Source: Leeuwenhoekiella sp.
GTDB taxonomy: Bacteria; Bacteroidota; Bacteroidia; Flavobacteriales; Flavobacteriaceae
NCBI GenBank assembly: GCA_011050015.1
Contig: DRGP01000046.1
Span: 1 to 41,712 of the forward strand
Direction: 5' to 3'
DNA length: 41,712 nucleotides
Shown: positions 1 to 9,018 of the stretch, piece after piece
How positions within the stretch are numbered: the stretch's first letter is position 1
How the letters are laid out: the number at the start of each line of letters is the position of its first letter
The notes under the pieces: generated by a model
Told to the model about the DNA's origin: nothing
The model's database searches: none
Seen by the model: the letters and a program-made list of their open reading frames with translations, nothing else
Made by a program: the position numbers and the translations under genes

Positions 1-1
1 C

Positions 2-139
2 CATAAAATTGATGGTAAATATCTTCAGAATTACTTAGATGAATTTTGTTATAAGCTCAACCGAAGATATTTCGGTAAGGGACTCTTTGATAGGCTAGTA
101 GTTGCAGTAACTCATCAGTACTGGTGCAAAAGCGTTTAA
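2..139 (+). mobile_element. IS1595/ISXO2-like transposase, C-terminal fragment (cut by window edge)
   Basis: An open frame runs from the window edge to a TAA at 137-139 and encodes 45 residues. They include the segments YLQNYLDEFCYKLNRRYFG and LFDRLVVAVTHQYW. This resembles the end of the ISXO2-like (DDE, IS1595 family) transposase domain, where a [Y/H]LxxYLxEFxxRxNRR motif precedes the C-terminus. Only the 3' end is visible, so I cannot tell whether the element is intact. The stop codon lies directly against the next reading frame on the other strand. The right terminal inverted repeat, if present, must therefore lie inside or just before that frame. The family call is from remembered motifs. 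Confidence 0.7.
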
Positions 140-322
140 TCAATTATCATTTAATTTTTTTGCTTTATCAAATGGTAAATTATCAACATTACTATCTTGC
201 GATAAAGCATCTAATAACGGTTGGAAATTAAAATATTTTGGAAGGTCAATATCTGAATATCTTTCTTTTTTAAGAAAATAATCTCTTGCTTCAGTATGCG
301 TTAGTTCTAATAAGGTTTTCAA
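140..322 (-). pseudogene. Truncated N-terminal fragment, possibly of a reverse-transcriptase-like defence protein
   Basis: A 60-residue frame starts at a TTG (322) and stops at 140, one base from the transposase stop. It contains LTHTEARDYFLKKERYSDID and then LPKYFNFQPLLDAL. From memory, an xxAxxFFLKxESYxxxDLPxYFxFxxLL opening is seen in some Bacteroidota proteins annotated as RNA-directed DNA polymerases. That match is tentative. No RT catalytic motif (YxDD) is present, because the frame ends after about 60 residues. The simplest reading is a gene cut by the adjacent insertion sequence, with the last few codons perhaps IS-derived. It could instead be a small independent gene of unknown function. 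Confidence 0.4.
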
Positions 323-374
323 TATTAACTAGATTATTTTTTAGTGTTCTTTTTTTGCTTGTTGCTAACCTACT

Positions 375-398
375 AATAAGAGTAACTTTACTCTTATT
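375..398. repeat. Perfect AT-rich inverted repeat, terminator-like
   Basis: Two 11-base arms, AATAAGAGTAA and TTACTCTTATT, are separated by CT. It lies upstream of the truncated frame at 140-322 and downstream of the MFS gene (both minus strand). It may end transcription of the MFS gene or be part of mobile-element debris. The stem is AT-rich and lacks a clear following T-run on the minus strand, so terminator function is uncertain. Confidence 0.45.
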
Positions 399-480
399 CT
401 TCCAACTAAATTTAATCAATTCCAAAAGATTACCTCAGAAATCTTCATCCCAACCCCTTTAAAAACTCCCAAAAACAGTC

Positions 481-1812
481 TTAAATCGACGTTTTTAGCC
501 TCTTTTTTGGCGTAATTACAAGCAAAATGATACCCATTATAAAAAAGACAATAAAAAAAAGGATCGCATAACGGATGCTTCCGGTAAGCTGCGCCACAAA
601 CCCATAGCTGCTCATACCAATGACGATCCCGATTTTTTCGGCCACGTCATAAAAACTAAAATAGGATGCAGTATCTTTTTCGCCCTCGGGGATCATTTTG
701 GAATAGGTGCTGCGCGAAAGCGATTGTATCGCGCCCATGACCAGCCCCACAAAGGCAGCGGTCACATAAAATTGCATGGGACTATGTATCGTATACGCGT
801 ATATACAAATGGCCACCCACACGATGTTGATGCCTATCAAGGTCTGAATATTGCCAAAACGCGCTGATATTTTTGCCGTTCCCCAAGCGCCGAGAATCGC
901 GACCAACTGAATGAGCAAAATACTCACGATCAGCCCGATCGTACTATCGGTCGTGCCCCAGTCCAGCTCTTCAATGCCAAAATAGACCGCGACCAGCATA
1001 ATGGTCTGCACCGCCATGCTGTACATAAAAAAAGCGCTCAGATAGGTGCGCAGGGTTTTATCTGCCTTGATCTTTATAAAAATCTTCCGCAGTTCTTTAA
1101 ATCCGTTGAAAAGTACGTTTTTGGTGATTTTCTGTTTTTTGGAATCCTTTGGAAGATAATAATACGTGTACTGGCTAAAACCGATCCACCAGAGTCCGGT
1201 GAGCACAAAAGAAAGTCGGGTGGGCAGATCTTCATTTTCAAAACCGAACGTATCGTAAAACAGGATCATCACCAGACAAAGCACCAACAGAATCACGCTG
1301 CCCAGATACCCCATCGAAAATCCCTTTGCACTGATGCGGTCCTGTTGATCGGGGAACGCGATATCTGGCAAATAGGAATTGTAAAAAACCAGACTGGCCC
1401 AAAAACCGATCAATGCGAAAAAGTAGCACAAAAGTCCAAACCACAGATATTCCATATCAAACCAGAAAAGCCCGATGCAGGAAACCGCGCCCAGATAGCA
1501 GAAGAATTTCATAAATCCTTTCTTATTGCCCGAATAATCGGCAATCCCGCTCAGCAACGGACTCAAAAAAGAAACCACCAAAAAAGCGGCCGCGGTAACA
1601 TAACTGATAAGGGTGTCGTTGTTAAAATCGAAACCGAGAAAATAAACCGTATCGTCCAGAATCTTACCGTTTTCATCACGAATAACGGTTAGCGCGCCAT
1701 AAAAAATAGGGAATACCGCAGAGGCGATCACCAAGCTATAAACGGAGTTTGCCCAGTCGTAAAAAGCCCAGGCATTGAGCAGTTTTTTATCTCCTTTTGG
1801 CAGATTTTCCAT
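481..1812 (-). CDS. MFS transporter, UMF1 / Atg22-like family
   Basis: A 443-residue integral inner-membrane protein with roughly 12 hydrophobic segments. It opens with KKLLNAWAFYDWANSVYSLV, the WxxYDWANSxY signature of the UMF1 (YxiO / vacuole effluxer Atg22-like) group of major facilitator proteins. Further family-like stretches are PLLSGIADYSGNKK (the loop after TM2) and LVMGAIQSLSRSTYSKMIP in the second half. The substrate is unknown; members are loosely linked to amino-acid or sugar efflux. It runs in the same direction as the GlgE operon upstream but lies beyond that operon's terminator, so it is probably transcribed alone. The start at 1812 gives the expected short N-terminal tail before TM1. 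Confidence 0.85.
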   Translation of the reverse strand: MENLPKGDKKLLNAWAFYDWANSVYSLVIASAVFPIFYGALTVIRDENGKILDDTVYFLGFDFNNDTLISYVTAAAFLVVSFLSPLLSGIADYSGNKKGFMKFFCYLGAVSCIGLFWFDMEYLWFGLLCYFFALIGFWASLVFYNSYLPDIAFPDQQDRISAKGFSMGYLGSVILLVLCLVMILFYDTFGFENEDLPTRLSFVLTGLWWIGFSQYTYYYLPKDSKKQKITKNVLFNGFKELRKIFIKIKADKTLRTYLSAFFMYSMAVQTIMLVAVYFGIEELDWGTTDSTIGLIVSILLIQLVAILGAWGTAKISARFGNIQTLIGINIVWVAICIYAYTIHSPMQFYVTAAFVGLVMGAIQSLSRSTYSKMIPEGEKDTASYFSFYDVAEKIGIVIGMSSYGFVAQLTGSIRYAILFFIVFFIMGIILLVITPKKRLKTSI

Positions 1813-1908
1813 TGTTATAACCAGTTTTTATCAAATCTAAAGAATAACAGGCAATAACACGCGATCAGGCAGGAACAAGATGCATCTATTTTTTATGCTC
1901 TACCCAAT

Positions 1909-1963
1909 AAAAAAACTGTCCGTTGAAGTCAAATTCCTGATGGGGGAAAACTTCAACGGACAG
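1909..1963 (-). terminator. Rho-independent terminator of the GlgE operon
   Basis: Perfect 14-base arms, CTGTCCGTTGAAGT (1916-1929) and ACTTCAACGGACAG (1950-1963), enclose a 20-base loop. On the minus strand they are followed by a run of seven T (the A-run at 1909-1915). The hairpin starts about 20 bases after the stop of the M48 protease gene and so closes that transcription unit. Confidence 0.9.
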
Positions 1964-1984
1964 CCAGTATAACTCTAATTGATT

Positions 1985-2803
1985 TTAATTTTTAAAGTTG
2001 GTCACGCCAAATTTTGCCGCTTCTTCTTTTGCTCTTGGAATGAGTGCCGTAAGGGCTTCAATCCTGGATGCGGAAGAAGGGTGGGTACTCATGATTTCCA
2101 TAGGTTCCTGCCCACCAGAATTAGCCTGCATTCTTTTCCATAATTCTGGAGCTGCAGCAGGATCATAACCGGCAATTGCAGCGATTATAGTTCCTATTTC
2201 ATCTGCTTCAGACTCATGTTTACGGCTAAAGGGAAGCATAACGCCCAATTCACTTGCCGTCCCATAATATTGATTAAAGAGCTGCCCAGATTTTGAGTCG
2301 CCCAGGGCTAATCCTCCTGCCACACCTACACCTTGTTGCACCTGAGATGCGCTCATACGCTGCGCACCATGATTTGCAAGGGCATGCGCAAGTTCATGGC
2401 CCATCACCATGGCTAGTCCAGCTTCATCTTCGGTTATGGGAAGAATACCGGTATAGACCACAATTTTTCCGCCGGGCATGCAAAATGCGTTTACCGCATC
2501 ATCCTTGACCAGGTTATATTCCCACTTATAATCTTTAAGGTAACCGGGGTAACCCAGCGCGGTCATGTAGCGTTCCGCGGCCACTGCGATTTTCTCCCCT
2601 ACTTGTTTTACCATACGCGATTCTGCAGTGCCGGTAACCACATTGTTTTCTGATAAAAATTCATTGTATTGTTGAAAAGACATAGGAAATAGCTCTTCAT
2701 TACTTACAAAATTCAGGGTTTGCTTACCGGTAAACGGACTTGTTTTACAACCACTTACCATAAAAATAAGCGTTGCTATAAGTATTAATTTATTTATTTT
2801 CAT
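1985..2803 (-). CDS. M48 family zinc metalloprotease, lipoprotein
   Basis: 272 residues from the chosen ATG at 2803. A start 13 codons upstream (2842) is possible, but it would put KINKLILIATLIFMVSGC too far from the N-terminus for a signal peptide. The lipobox VSGC (Cys19) predicts a lipoprotein of the cell envelope. The zinc site is GHELAH (HExxH at about 136-140), with the third ligand region ESEADEIG near 198-203. These are hallmarks of M48 (Oma1/BepA/LoiP-like) peptidases, which degrade or refold envelope proteins. It lies 49 bases after the GH31 gene and just before a terminator, so it is probably the last gene of the carbohydrate operon. I see no obvious functional link to glucan metabolism. 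Confidence 0.9.
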   Translation of the reverse strand: MKINKLILIATLIFMVSGCKTSPFTGKQTLNFVSNEELFPMSFQQYNEFLSENNVVTGTAESRMVKQVGEKIAVAAERYMTALGYPGYLKDYKWEYNLVKDDAVNAFCMPGGKIVVYTGILPITEDEAGLAMVMGHELAHALANHGAQRMSASQVQQGVGVAGGLALGDSKSGQLFNQYYGTASELGVMLPFSRKHESEADEIGTIIAAIAGYDPAAAPELWKRMQANSGGQEPMEIMSTHPSSASRIEALTALIPRAKEEAAKFGVTNFKN

Positions 2804-2852
2804 AATTTTCTTTTTTAAGGGATAATCCATATTATTTAGCACCTACCAAAAT

Positions 2853-5255
2853 CTATCCCAAAATGTGTATTTCGGTAAAATTTTTAGTGACTTTAAGCCA
2901 TTTTTTTTCAGCATCATAATCGATCTCTTCCAAGTCATAGGCCACATTATCGATCTCTATCTTTTTGATATCAAAAGGAAAGCCTATAAACTTCAAAACC
3001 AGGTGTTCATAACCAGTGATAAAGGTTCCGGTTTTATGTTGCTGAATAATGACCTCCTGCTCCTTACCAGTGAGTTTAAATTCCCGTAGGGAGTACCTGC
3101 CTTTTTTATAATCATACCCATCCTGGGCATCTTCATAGACCTTAGAACGTTCGGTACCATTCTTATAAAAGGTTTCTACGACCAGTTCTTCAATTTCTAT
3201 TTCGCCTACATATTGCTGTACAGGATAGCGTGGGATCATTGCGCCTTCTTTAATAAAAATAGGCATATAGGCGAGATCTGCATCTACCCACATTTCTTTC
3301 CCCCCTTCTACCACACTATGATCCCAGTAATTGTACCAGCGGCCTCGGGCCATATACATGCGACGACCTCGGGCATTGGGTTCTGTTATGGGACAGATAA
3401 GCATTTTATGGCCAAAAAGAAACTCATCAGTTCGATAATGCGTGTGTGCGTCATCCTGATCGTAGTACACCAGCGGCTTAAGCATGGGTACGCCATTTGT
3501 GGCATATTCATAAAACATCGTATATAAATACGGAAGCAAGGTATACCGAATCTCAATGAATTTTCTGGATATATCGGTAACCTCATCACCAAAGGTCCAA
3601 GGTTCCTGATCACCGTGATGACCAGAAGAGTGTACCCGGCAAAAAGGATGAAATACGCCCAACTGAATCCATCGGGCAAAAAGTTCGCCGGTGGGCTGCT
3701 CTGCAAATCCACCTATATCTGTTCCGGTAAAAGACATTCCAGAAATACACATGCGCTGCACCTGTATATTGGCCACCCAGAGATGCTCCCAGGTTGCCAC
3801 GTTATCTCCCGTCCAAGACGAGGTATAACGCTGCGCCCCACTATATGCGGAACGCGTAATGACAAATGGCCTTTTTGGGTACACAAAACGCTTTACACCT
3901 TCATAGGTAGCACGTGCCATCTGGGTGCCGTAAATATTGTGGGCTTTTCGGTGGCTGCACGGGTGACCGTCATAATTATGGCGTACGTCATCGGGAAAGG
4001 TTTTTCCCGGTACTTCCATGACCGCGGGCTCGTTCATATCATTCCAGACCCCTTTTACACCTATTTCTTCAATAAGTTCCTGAAAAAGACCTGCCCACCA
4101 TTCGCGTACATCAGGATTGGTATAATCTGGAAAAGCACACTCCCCAGGCCAGACCTTGCCAATCATTGCGGGGCCATCTGCACGTTTACAGAAATAATCC
4201 TTTTCCAGTGCTTCGTTATACACCCAGTAATCTGTATCGAGCTTGATACCGGGATCAATGATGACAATGGTCTTAAAACCATCATCTGCCAATTCTTTGA
4301 CCATACGCTTGGGATCTGGAAAGTATTCCTTGTTCCAGGTGAAACAACGAAAACCTTCCATATAATCGATATCCAGGTAAATACCATCGCAAGGTATTTT
4401 TAGCGATCTAAAGGTATTGGTGATTTCCTTAACGCGTGCCTCTGGATAATAGCTCCATTTACATTGCTGAAAACCGAGCGTCCATAGGGGCGGCATATCG
4501 GGTTTTCCGGTAAGGTGGGTATAATTTTTTACCACATCGGCCATGCTGGGACCGTAAATAAAGTAGTAGTTCATCTCTCCACCTTCGGCCCAGAAACTGG
4601 CCACATCCAGCCGTTCCTGACAAAAATCAAAGTGGGATCTAAACGTATTGTCAAAAAATATTCCGTAGGCCTTTTTTTTATTGAGGCCTATATAAAAAGG
4701 AACCGATTTATAGATGGGATCTTGATCCTTGGCAAAGGCGTATGAGTCGGTAGCCCAGTTTTGCATGCGCTTCCCGCGCAGGTTTGTGTGCATGGGTTTA
4801 TCTCCCATACCATAAAAGCCTTCGCCAGGCTGCACTTTTTTGCTCATTTTGACGATATTACCGCCATAGAGAAAACTTTCCTCATAATGAAAGCCGATCT
4901 CATCTTCATTGATAATATTGCCCTGCTTATCGAGAATATGGCTCTGCAGGCTCTGTTTTTCTATTTTAATGACCAGTTTTGAGGTGGTCACAATATGGAA
5001 TTCTTCGTCTTCGGTAATGGCTAATTCGTTATACCCTGTGCGCACATCTTCTTTGTCGATCGCGTACGAAAAATCTTCCTCCAGGTTCCCCCGGGTTCCG
5101 TACCGAAAACGAACAACACTATCCCTAAGTATGGTTAACTCCAGGATGACTTTGTTCTCTGTCTCAAAAAAAAGAGTATCTACTTCTTTGCGCACATGTA
5201 CCACCGCATTAGGAAACTCATTACCTTTTTGCTCCAGTTCTGTATTTATGATCAT
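2853..5255 (-). CDS. Glycoside hydrolase family 31, alpha-glucosidase
   Basis: An 800-residue (alpha/beta)8 retaining glycosidase. The GH31 nucleophile motif is WNDMNEP at 404-410 (Asp406). The acid/base is in WTGDN (Asp484). YLDIDYM (about 293-299) is the usual substrate-subsite strand. The N-terminal beta domain carries GFYGMGDKP. There is no signal peptide, so the enzyme should be cytoplasmic and act on alpha-glucosides, removing glucose from maltose, maltodextrin or glucan ends. It follows glgB by 111 bases in the same direction. In this context it may supply or drain the maltose/maltodextrin pool used by the maltokinase and GlgE. Exact specificity (alpha-1,4, alpha-1,6 or alpha-xyloside) cannot be read from the sequence. 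Confidence 0.93.
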   Translation of the reverse strand: MIINTELEQKGNEFPNAVVHVRKEVDTLFFETENKVILELTILRDSVVRFRYGTRGNLEEDFSYAIDKEDVRTGYNELAITEDEEFHIVTTSKLVIKIEKQSLQSHILDKQGNIINEDEIGFHYEESFLYGGNIVKMSKKVQPGEGFYGMGDKPMHTNLRGKRMQNWATDSYAFAKDQDPIYKSVPFYIGLNKKKAYGIFFDNTFRSHFDFCQERLDVASFWAEGGEMNYYFIYGPSMADVVKNYTHLTGKPDMPPLWTLGFQQCKWSYYPEARVKEITNTFRSLKIPCDGIYLDIDYMEGFRCFTWNKEYFPDPKRMVKELADDGFKTIVIIDPGIKLDTDYWVYNEALEKDYFCKRADGPAMIGKVWPGECAFPDYTNPDVREWWAGLFQELIEEIGVKGVWNDMNEPAVMEVPGKTFPDDVRHNYDGHPCSHRKAHNIYGTQMARATYEGVKRFVYPKRPFVITRSAYSGAQRYTSSWTGDNVATWEHLWVANIQVQRMCISGMSFTGTDIGGFAEQPTGELFARWIQLGVFHPFCRVHSSGHHGDQEPWTFGDEVTDISRKFIEIRYTLLPYLYTMFYEYATNGVPMLKPLVYYDQDDAHTHYRTDEFLFGHKMLICPITEPNARGRRMYMARGRWYNYWDHSVVEGGKEMWVDADLAYMPIFIKEGAMIPRYPVQQYVGEIEIEELVVETFYKNGTERSKVYEDAQDGYDYKKGRYSLREFKLTGKEQEVIIQQHKTGTFITGYEHLVLKFIGFPFDIKKIEIDNVAYDLEEIDYDAEKKWLKVTKNFTEIHILG

Positions 5256-5366
5256 TTTCTAAATCTCTATAATAAAGTACAAATAGACGGCATATAAAAC
5301 ACATTTAAAAACTTTTTAAATTGAATTTATTGCCATTTTGGCCTGAAAAACGCTAAAATACGATCA

Positions 5367-7289
5367 TTATTTGGCCGAAAAGACAACTATTCCCAAGGGT
5401 GGAACATCTAAAGTTATGGAATGGGAACGCCCGTTCCAGCCACTTTCATCTATCATAACCTCTTTGATCACGTGATCACCACTACCGCCAAATTTTTGCT
5501 CGTTACTGTTGAAAAGTTGTTTTGCTTTTTCCCCTTTAAGGAAAATATCCCCGGGAACACCTATTTTATAACCATAACGGGGAACAGGCGTAAAATTAAG
5601 CACCACCACCAGCGTATCTTTTGGTTTATTGCCCTTACGCAGAAACGTCAACACGGAATTAGCCGCATCGTTGAACTCAATCCATTCAAATCCTTCTGGG
5701 CTAAACTGCTTTTCATACAGTGCCGGTTGGGTTTTGTACAACGCATTCAGAGCTGTAACCGTTTCCTTAACGCCTTTGTGAAAATCGTATTCCAGCAGAT
5801 GCCAATCCAGGCTTTCCTGAAAATTCCATTCCCCAGACTGGCCAAATTCTGCCCCCTGAAATATGAGTTTGGTCCCAGGATGTGTGAACATGTAGCCGTA
5901 AAGCAGACGCAGGTTTGCAAACTTTTGCCATTCATCGCCCGGCATACGGTCCAGCAGGGATTTTTTACCGTAAACCACTTCATCGTGCGAGAGGGGCAAC
6001 ATAAAATTTTCGGTAAAGGCGTAGGTCAAACTAAAGGTAATGTCATTCTGGTGATATTGCCTGTAAACCGGTTCTTTTTTAAAATATTGCAGCGTATCGT
6101 GCATCCAGCCCATCATCCATTTCATACCAAAACCAAGTCCCCCAGTAAATGTAGGTCTTGAAACCTGCGGGAAACTGGTAGATTCTTCGGCAATGGTCTG
6201 TACATCGGGATAATTAATATATACCGCTTCATTGAATTCTTTTAAGAATGAAACAGCTTCCAGGTTTTCACGACCACCAAATTCGTTGGGCTCCCACTCC
6301 CCTTCTTCTCTGGAATAATCCAGATAAAGAATGGAGGCCACCGCATCTACGCGCAGTCCGTCAATATGGTATTTTTCTAGCCAAAAAAGGGCATTACTAA
6401 TTAAAAACGCACGCACTTCGGCGCGGCCATAATTAAAGATCAGCGATTTCCAGTCGGGGTGATATCCACGCTTGCGGTCTGGATGCTCGTACAGGTGTGA
6501 CCCGTCAAAACTACCGAGTCCGTGCTTATCTTCAGGAAAATGAGACGGTACCCAATCCAGAATAACACCTATTCCTGCCTGGTGCAGCTTATCCACCAGC
6601 AGCATAAATTCTTCCGGAAAGCCAAAACGTGAGGTGGGCGCAAAATAACCGGTTAACTGATAGCCCCAACTGGGATCATACGGGTATTCCATGATGGGCA
6701 TTAATTCCACATGGGTAAACTGTACTTCTTTAACATACTCTACCAATTCATCGGCAAGTTCAGTATAGCTCAGGCTTCGGTTTTCTTCCACCCTGCGCTT
6801 CCAGGAGCCCAAATGCACCTCGTACACCGAAAAAGGCGTATCCAGATCATTTTTCTTTTTTCGGTTTTTAAGCCATTTGGTATCCTTCCATTTATAATCC
6901 GGTTTATAAACAATTGAGCCTGTTCTGGGTGGATGCTCACAGCGCCGTGCGTAAGGATCTGCCTTTTCGGTCTTGACCCCGTTTACAGTAGATTGTATTT
7001 TATATTTATAAATCGCACCGGCTTTCACCCCAGGGACAAAACCTTCCCAGATACCGCTATCATCCCAGCGTACATGGAGCGGATGCTCTCCCTCTAACCA
7101 GAAATTAAAATCGCCCACCACAGATACTGACTGCGCACTGGGCGCCCACACGGCAAAATAAGTACCCTCTACGCCATCTACGGTCATGGGGTGTGATCCC
7201 ATTTTCTCATAGAGCCGGTAGTGCCTGCCTGCTTTAAAAAGGTAAATATCAAAATCTGTAAAAAGGCTGTAAGCCTGTACATTATTCAT
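5367..7289 (-). CDS. glgB: 1,4-alpha-glucan branching enzyme
   Basis: A 640-residue GH13 protein that transfers alpha-1,4 chains to 6-positions to form branched glucan. An N-terminal CBM48-like domain (about 40-130, GTYFAVWAPSAQSVSVVGDF) precedes the catalytic barrel. The barrel has DWVPSHFP (about 245-252), GLRVDAV with nucleophile Asp315, TIAEES with the acid/base Glu368, and LPLSHDEVVYGKKSLL near the active site. It is about 90 residues shorter than the E. coli enzyme because it lacks the extra N-terminal module, as in many non-enterobacterial forms. The ATG (7289) overlaps the end of the maltokinase gene by 8 bases (ATGAATAA), so the two are probably translationally coupled. Confidence 0.95.
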   Translation of the reverse strand: MNNVQAYSLFTDFDIYLFKAGRHYRLYEKMGSHPMTVDGVEGTYFAVWAPSAQSVSVVGDFNFWLEGEHPLHVRWDDSGIWEGFVPGVKAGAIYKYKIQSTVNGVKTEKADPYARRCEHPPRTGSIVYKPDYKWKDTKWLKNRKKKNDLDTPFSVYEVHLGSWKRRVEENRSLSYTELADELVEYVKEVQFTHVELMPIMEYPYDPSWGYQLTGYFAPTSRFGFPEEFMLLVDKLHQAGIGVILDWVPSHFPEDKHGLGSFDGSHLYEHPDRKRGYHPDWKSLIFNYGRAEVRAFLISNALFWLEKYHIDGLRVDAVASILYLDYSREEGEWEPNEFGGRENLEAVSFLKEFNEAVYINYPDVQTIAEESTSFPQVSRPTFTGGLGFGMKWMMGWMHDTLQYFKKEPVYRQYHQNDITFSLTYAFTENFMLPLSHDEVVYGKKSLLDRMPGDEWQKFANLRLLYGYMFTHPGTKLIFQGAEFGQSGEWNFQESLDWHLLEYDFHKGVKETVTALNALYKTQPALYEKQFSPEGFEWIEFNDAANSVLTFLRKGNKPKDTLVVVLNFTPVPRYGYKIGVPGDIFLKGEKAKQLFNSNEQKFGGSGDHVIKEVMIDESGWNGRSHSITLDVPPLGIVVFSAK

Positions 7290-8919
7290 TTTCGGTTGTG
7301 TTAAGTATGTTTGAAATGCCCTTTAAAGGGATTATGGCCCAGCGTGGTCGCGCGTTAAGCTCGTAGCCCAGTTCATAAACGGCCTTTTCCAGTAGGCAAT
7401 ATTGCAGCAAAAATTCTATTTCGCTTATATACCCTATATTTAAATTGGCCTTTTGTACCGCCCCAATGTACGTTTTTAAAAATACGCCCACCATATGGCT
7501 GTAGAGTACCTCAGCAACATAAAATAAATCTTCTATGGGATAGTTGTAGCTTTCCTGATTGTTAAAAATAGTCGCGTAAATAGCATAATGGAAGGAACGG
7601 AACATGCCCGCTATATCTTTAATGGGTGGTTGCTTTACCTTACGGTCCCGTATGGTACTCTCGGGTTCACCCTCAAAATCTATGATATAAAAATCACCAT
7701 CATTGACCAGCACCTGCCCCAGATGATAATCGCCATGGATGCGCAGACGCTCACTTTTCAGCTTATCTTCATCAAAATCGAGCAGACGTTTTCTGATTAT
7801 TTTTTTGTTGCGCAGAAATTCCTGCGCCAGTTCCAGGCGCATATCTTCCAGTTTATGCAGGTTGTTCTCTACAAGGTTGGTCCTGTTTTCAAACTGATAG
7901 ATCAAGCGGTTTTTAAGCCAAACTGTATAATCATTACCGAATGCCTGTGGCGTAAACGCATTGTTTACCCGTTCTTGCCCCAAAGCAATGTGCATCTGCG
8001 CGGTTCTTTTGGCCAGCTGGGATACGTCTTTAAAAAAGGATTTGGGACACCATGACAGGATATTTTCTGGTACTTTATTGATTTGTATTTGTTGAAAAGT
8101 ACGTGTTTTCTGCAGCTGATAGACATCTATTTGTTGCCGGGTAAGTTCTTCAAAAGCCGTTTTAAGGTTATTAGTAAAATAGGCCCATGCATCACCTTGA
8201 TTGGGAACCAGTTCCTGTAAAAGCCCCAACGTAATGACATTTTTATCACTAAAGCGCAGGGTGATGCTACCCAAATATCTAGGCGTGTTTTTAAAAGCCC
8301 CCGTGGTGGTCATGTATTTACTGATCTCATAATCTGGATTTTCATCTACATAAACCCTCCTAAAGATCTTTAGAATCTGCGATTCATTATAAATAATGGA
8401 GGTATTACTCTGCTCTACACCCAGAAAACGGCTACTCTCATACCTTGTAGCTTCATTAAACCGACCACGACGATACGCAACATCTGTATACCGGAATTTT
8501 TCCCCTTCTAAAATTTTCTCAAAAATCTGCTTTCTAAATACCTCCAGGTACAAGGCATCTACCAAGTATCCCATCTTCCCATTGAGATTCAGATAGGCAA
8601 TGACATTGTCCTGCGCGTAATCTTTATCGGTCACAATGCCCACGGGCAAAAAATAATTCTGTACAAAGGCTTCCTTAAAATTGACCTCGAGAACAATACC
8701 ATAAAAGCGGTCTGCATCCCGTTGTATGGGAAACCAGTCTATGATCTCTATATATTTTAAGGCGCTTGCCTTCCCGCCATACCAGCGTTGGTTTATAATA
8801 TATGGTTCTAGAATATCCTCACAGAACTCTTTATGGAAGCGCTCCTGATCAAGCAGCTCTTCCCAGTTGCAATCGTATTTAAAAATCAGGTTTTTATGTA
8901 TTTCTTCTGAAGCAGGCAT
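7282..8919 (-). CDS. Maltokinase (GlgE pathway)
   Basis: A 545-residue kinase of the aminoglycoside-phosphotransferase fold that phosphorylates maltose to maltose-1-phosphate. The N-terminal cap has QRWYGGKAS (44-52), typical of maltokinases (Pep2/Mak). The catalytic loop is RIHGDYHLGQVL (HGDYH at 395-399), followed by the metal-binding IIDFEGEP (412-419) and PPIKDIAGMFRSFHYA. In some Bacteroidota and actinobacteria this domain is fused to trehalose synthase TreS. Here it stands alone, and no TreS is present in the window. It sits between glgE and glgB, which supports the role. Maltose would have to come from another source, such as uptake or glucan breakdown. Confidence 0.9.
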   Translation of the reverse strand: MPASEEIHKNLIFKYDCNWEELLDQERFHKEFCEDILEPYIINQRWYGGKASALKYIEIIDWFPIQRDADRFYGIVLEVNFKEAFVQNYFLPVGIVTDKDYAQDNVIAYLNLNGKMGYLVDALYLEVFRKQIFEKILEGEKFRYTDVAYRRGRFNEATRYESSRFLGVEQSNTSIIYNESQILKIFRRVYVDENPDYEISKYMTTTGAFKNTPRYLGSITLRFSDKNVITLGLLQELVPNQGDAWAYFTNNLKTAFEELTRQQIDVYQLQKTRTFQQIQINKVPENILSWCPKSFFKDVSQLAKRTAQMHIALGQERVNNAFTPQAFGNDYTVWLKNRLIYQFENRTNLVENNLHKLEDMRLELAQEFLRNKKIIRKRLLDFDEDKLKSERLRIHGDYHLGQVLVNDGDFYIIDFEGEPESTIRDRKVKQPPIKDIAGMFRSFHYAIYATIFNNQESYNYPIEDLFYVAEVLYSHMVGVFLKTYIGAVQKANLNIGYISEIEFLLQYCLLEKAVYELGYELNARPRWAIIPLKGISNILNTTENE

Positions 8920-9018
8920 AAGTTGGTATATTAATAAAGCGGTTTTTGCGAATAACTATTGATTTTTTGCTGGTTTTGACTGGTTTTGGGCATTTTTTAG
9001 CAGATTTCTAGCTGCTAT

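Noticed and set aside
3615-4403. 262-codon open frame opposite the GH31 gene
   Set aside because: It lies wholly antisense to a strongly recognised gene, with no protein-like domains; a shadow of GC-biased codons.
5421-6161. 246-codon open frame opposite glgB
   Set aside because: Antisense to glgB, with no recognisable motif or start context.
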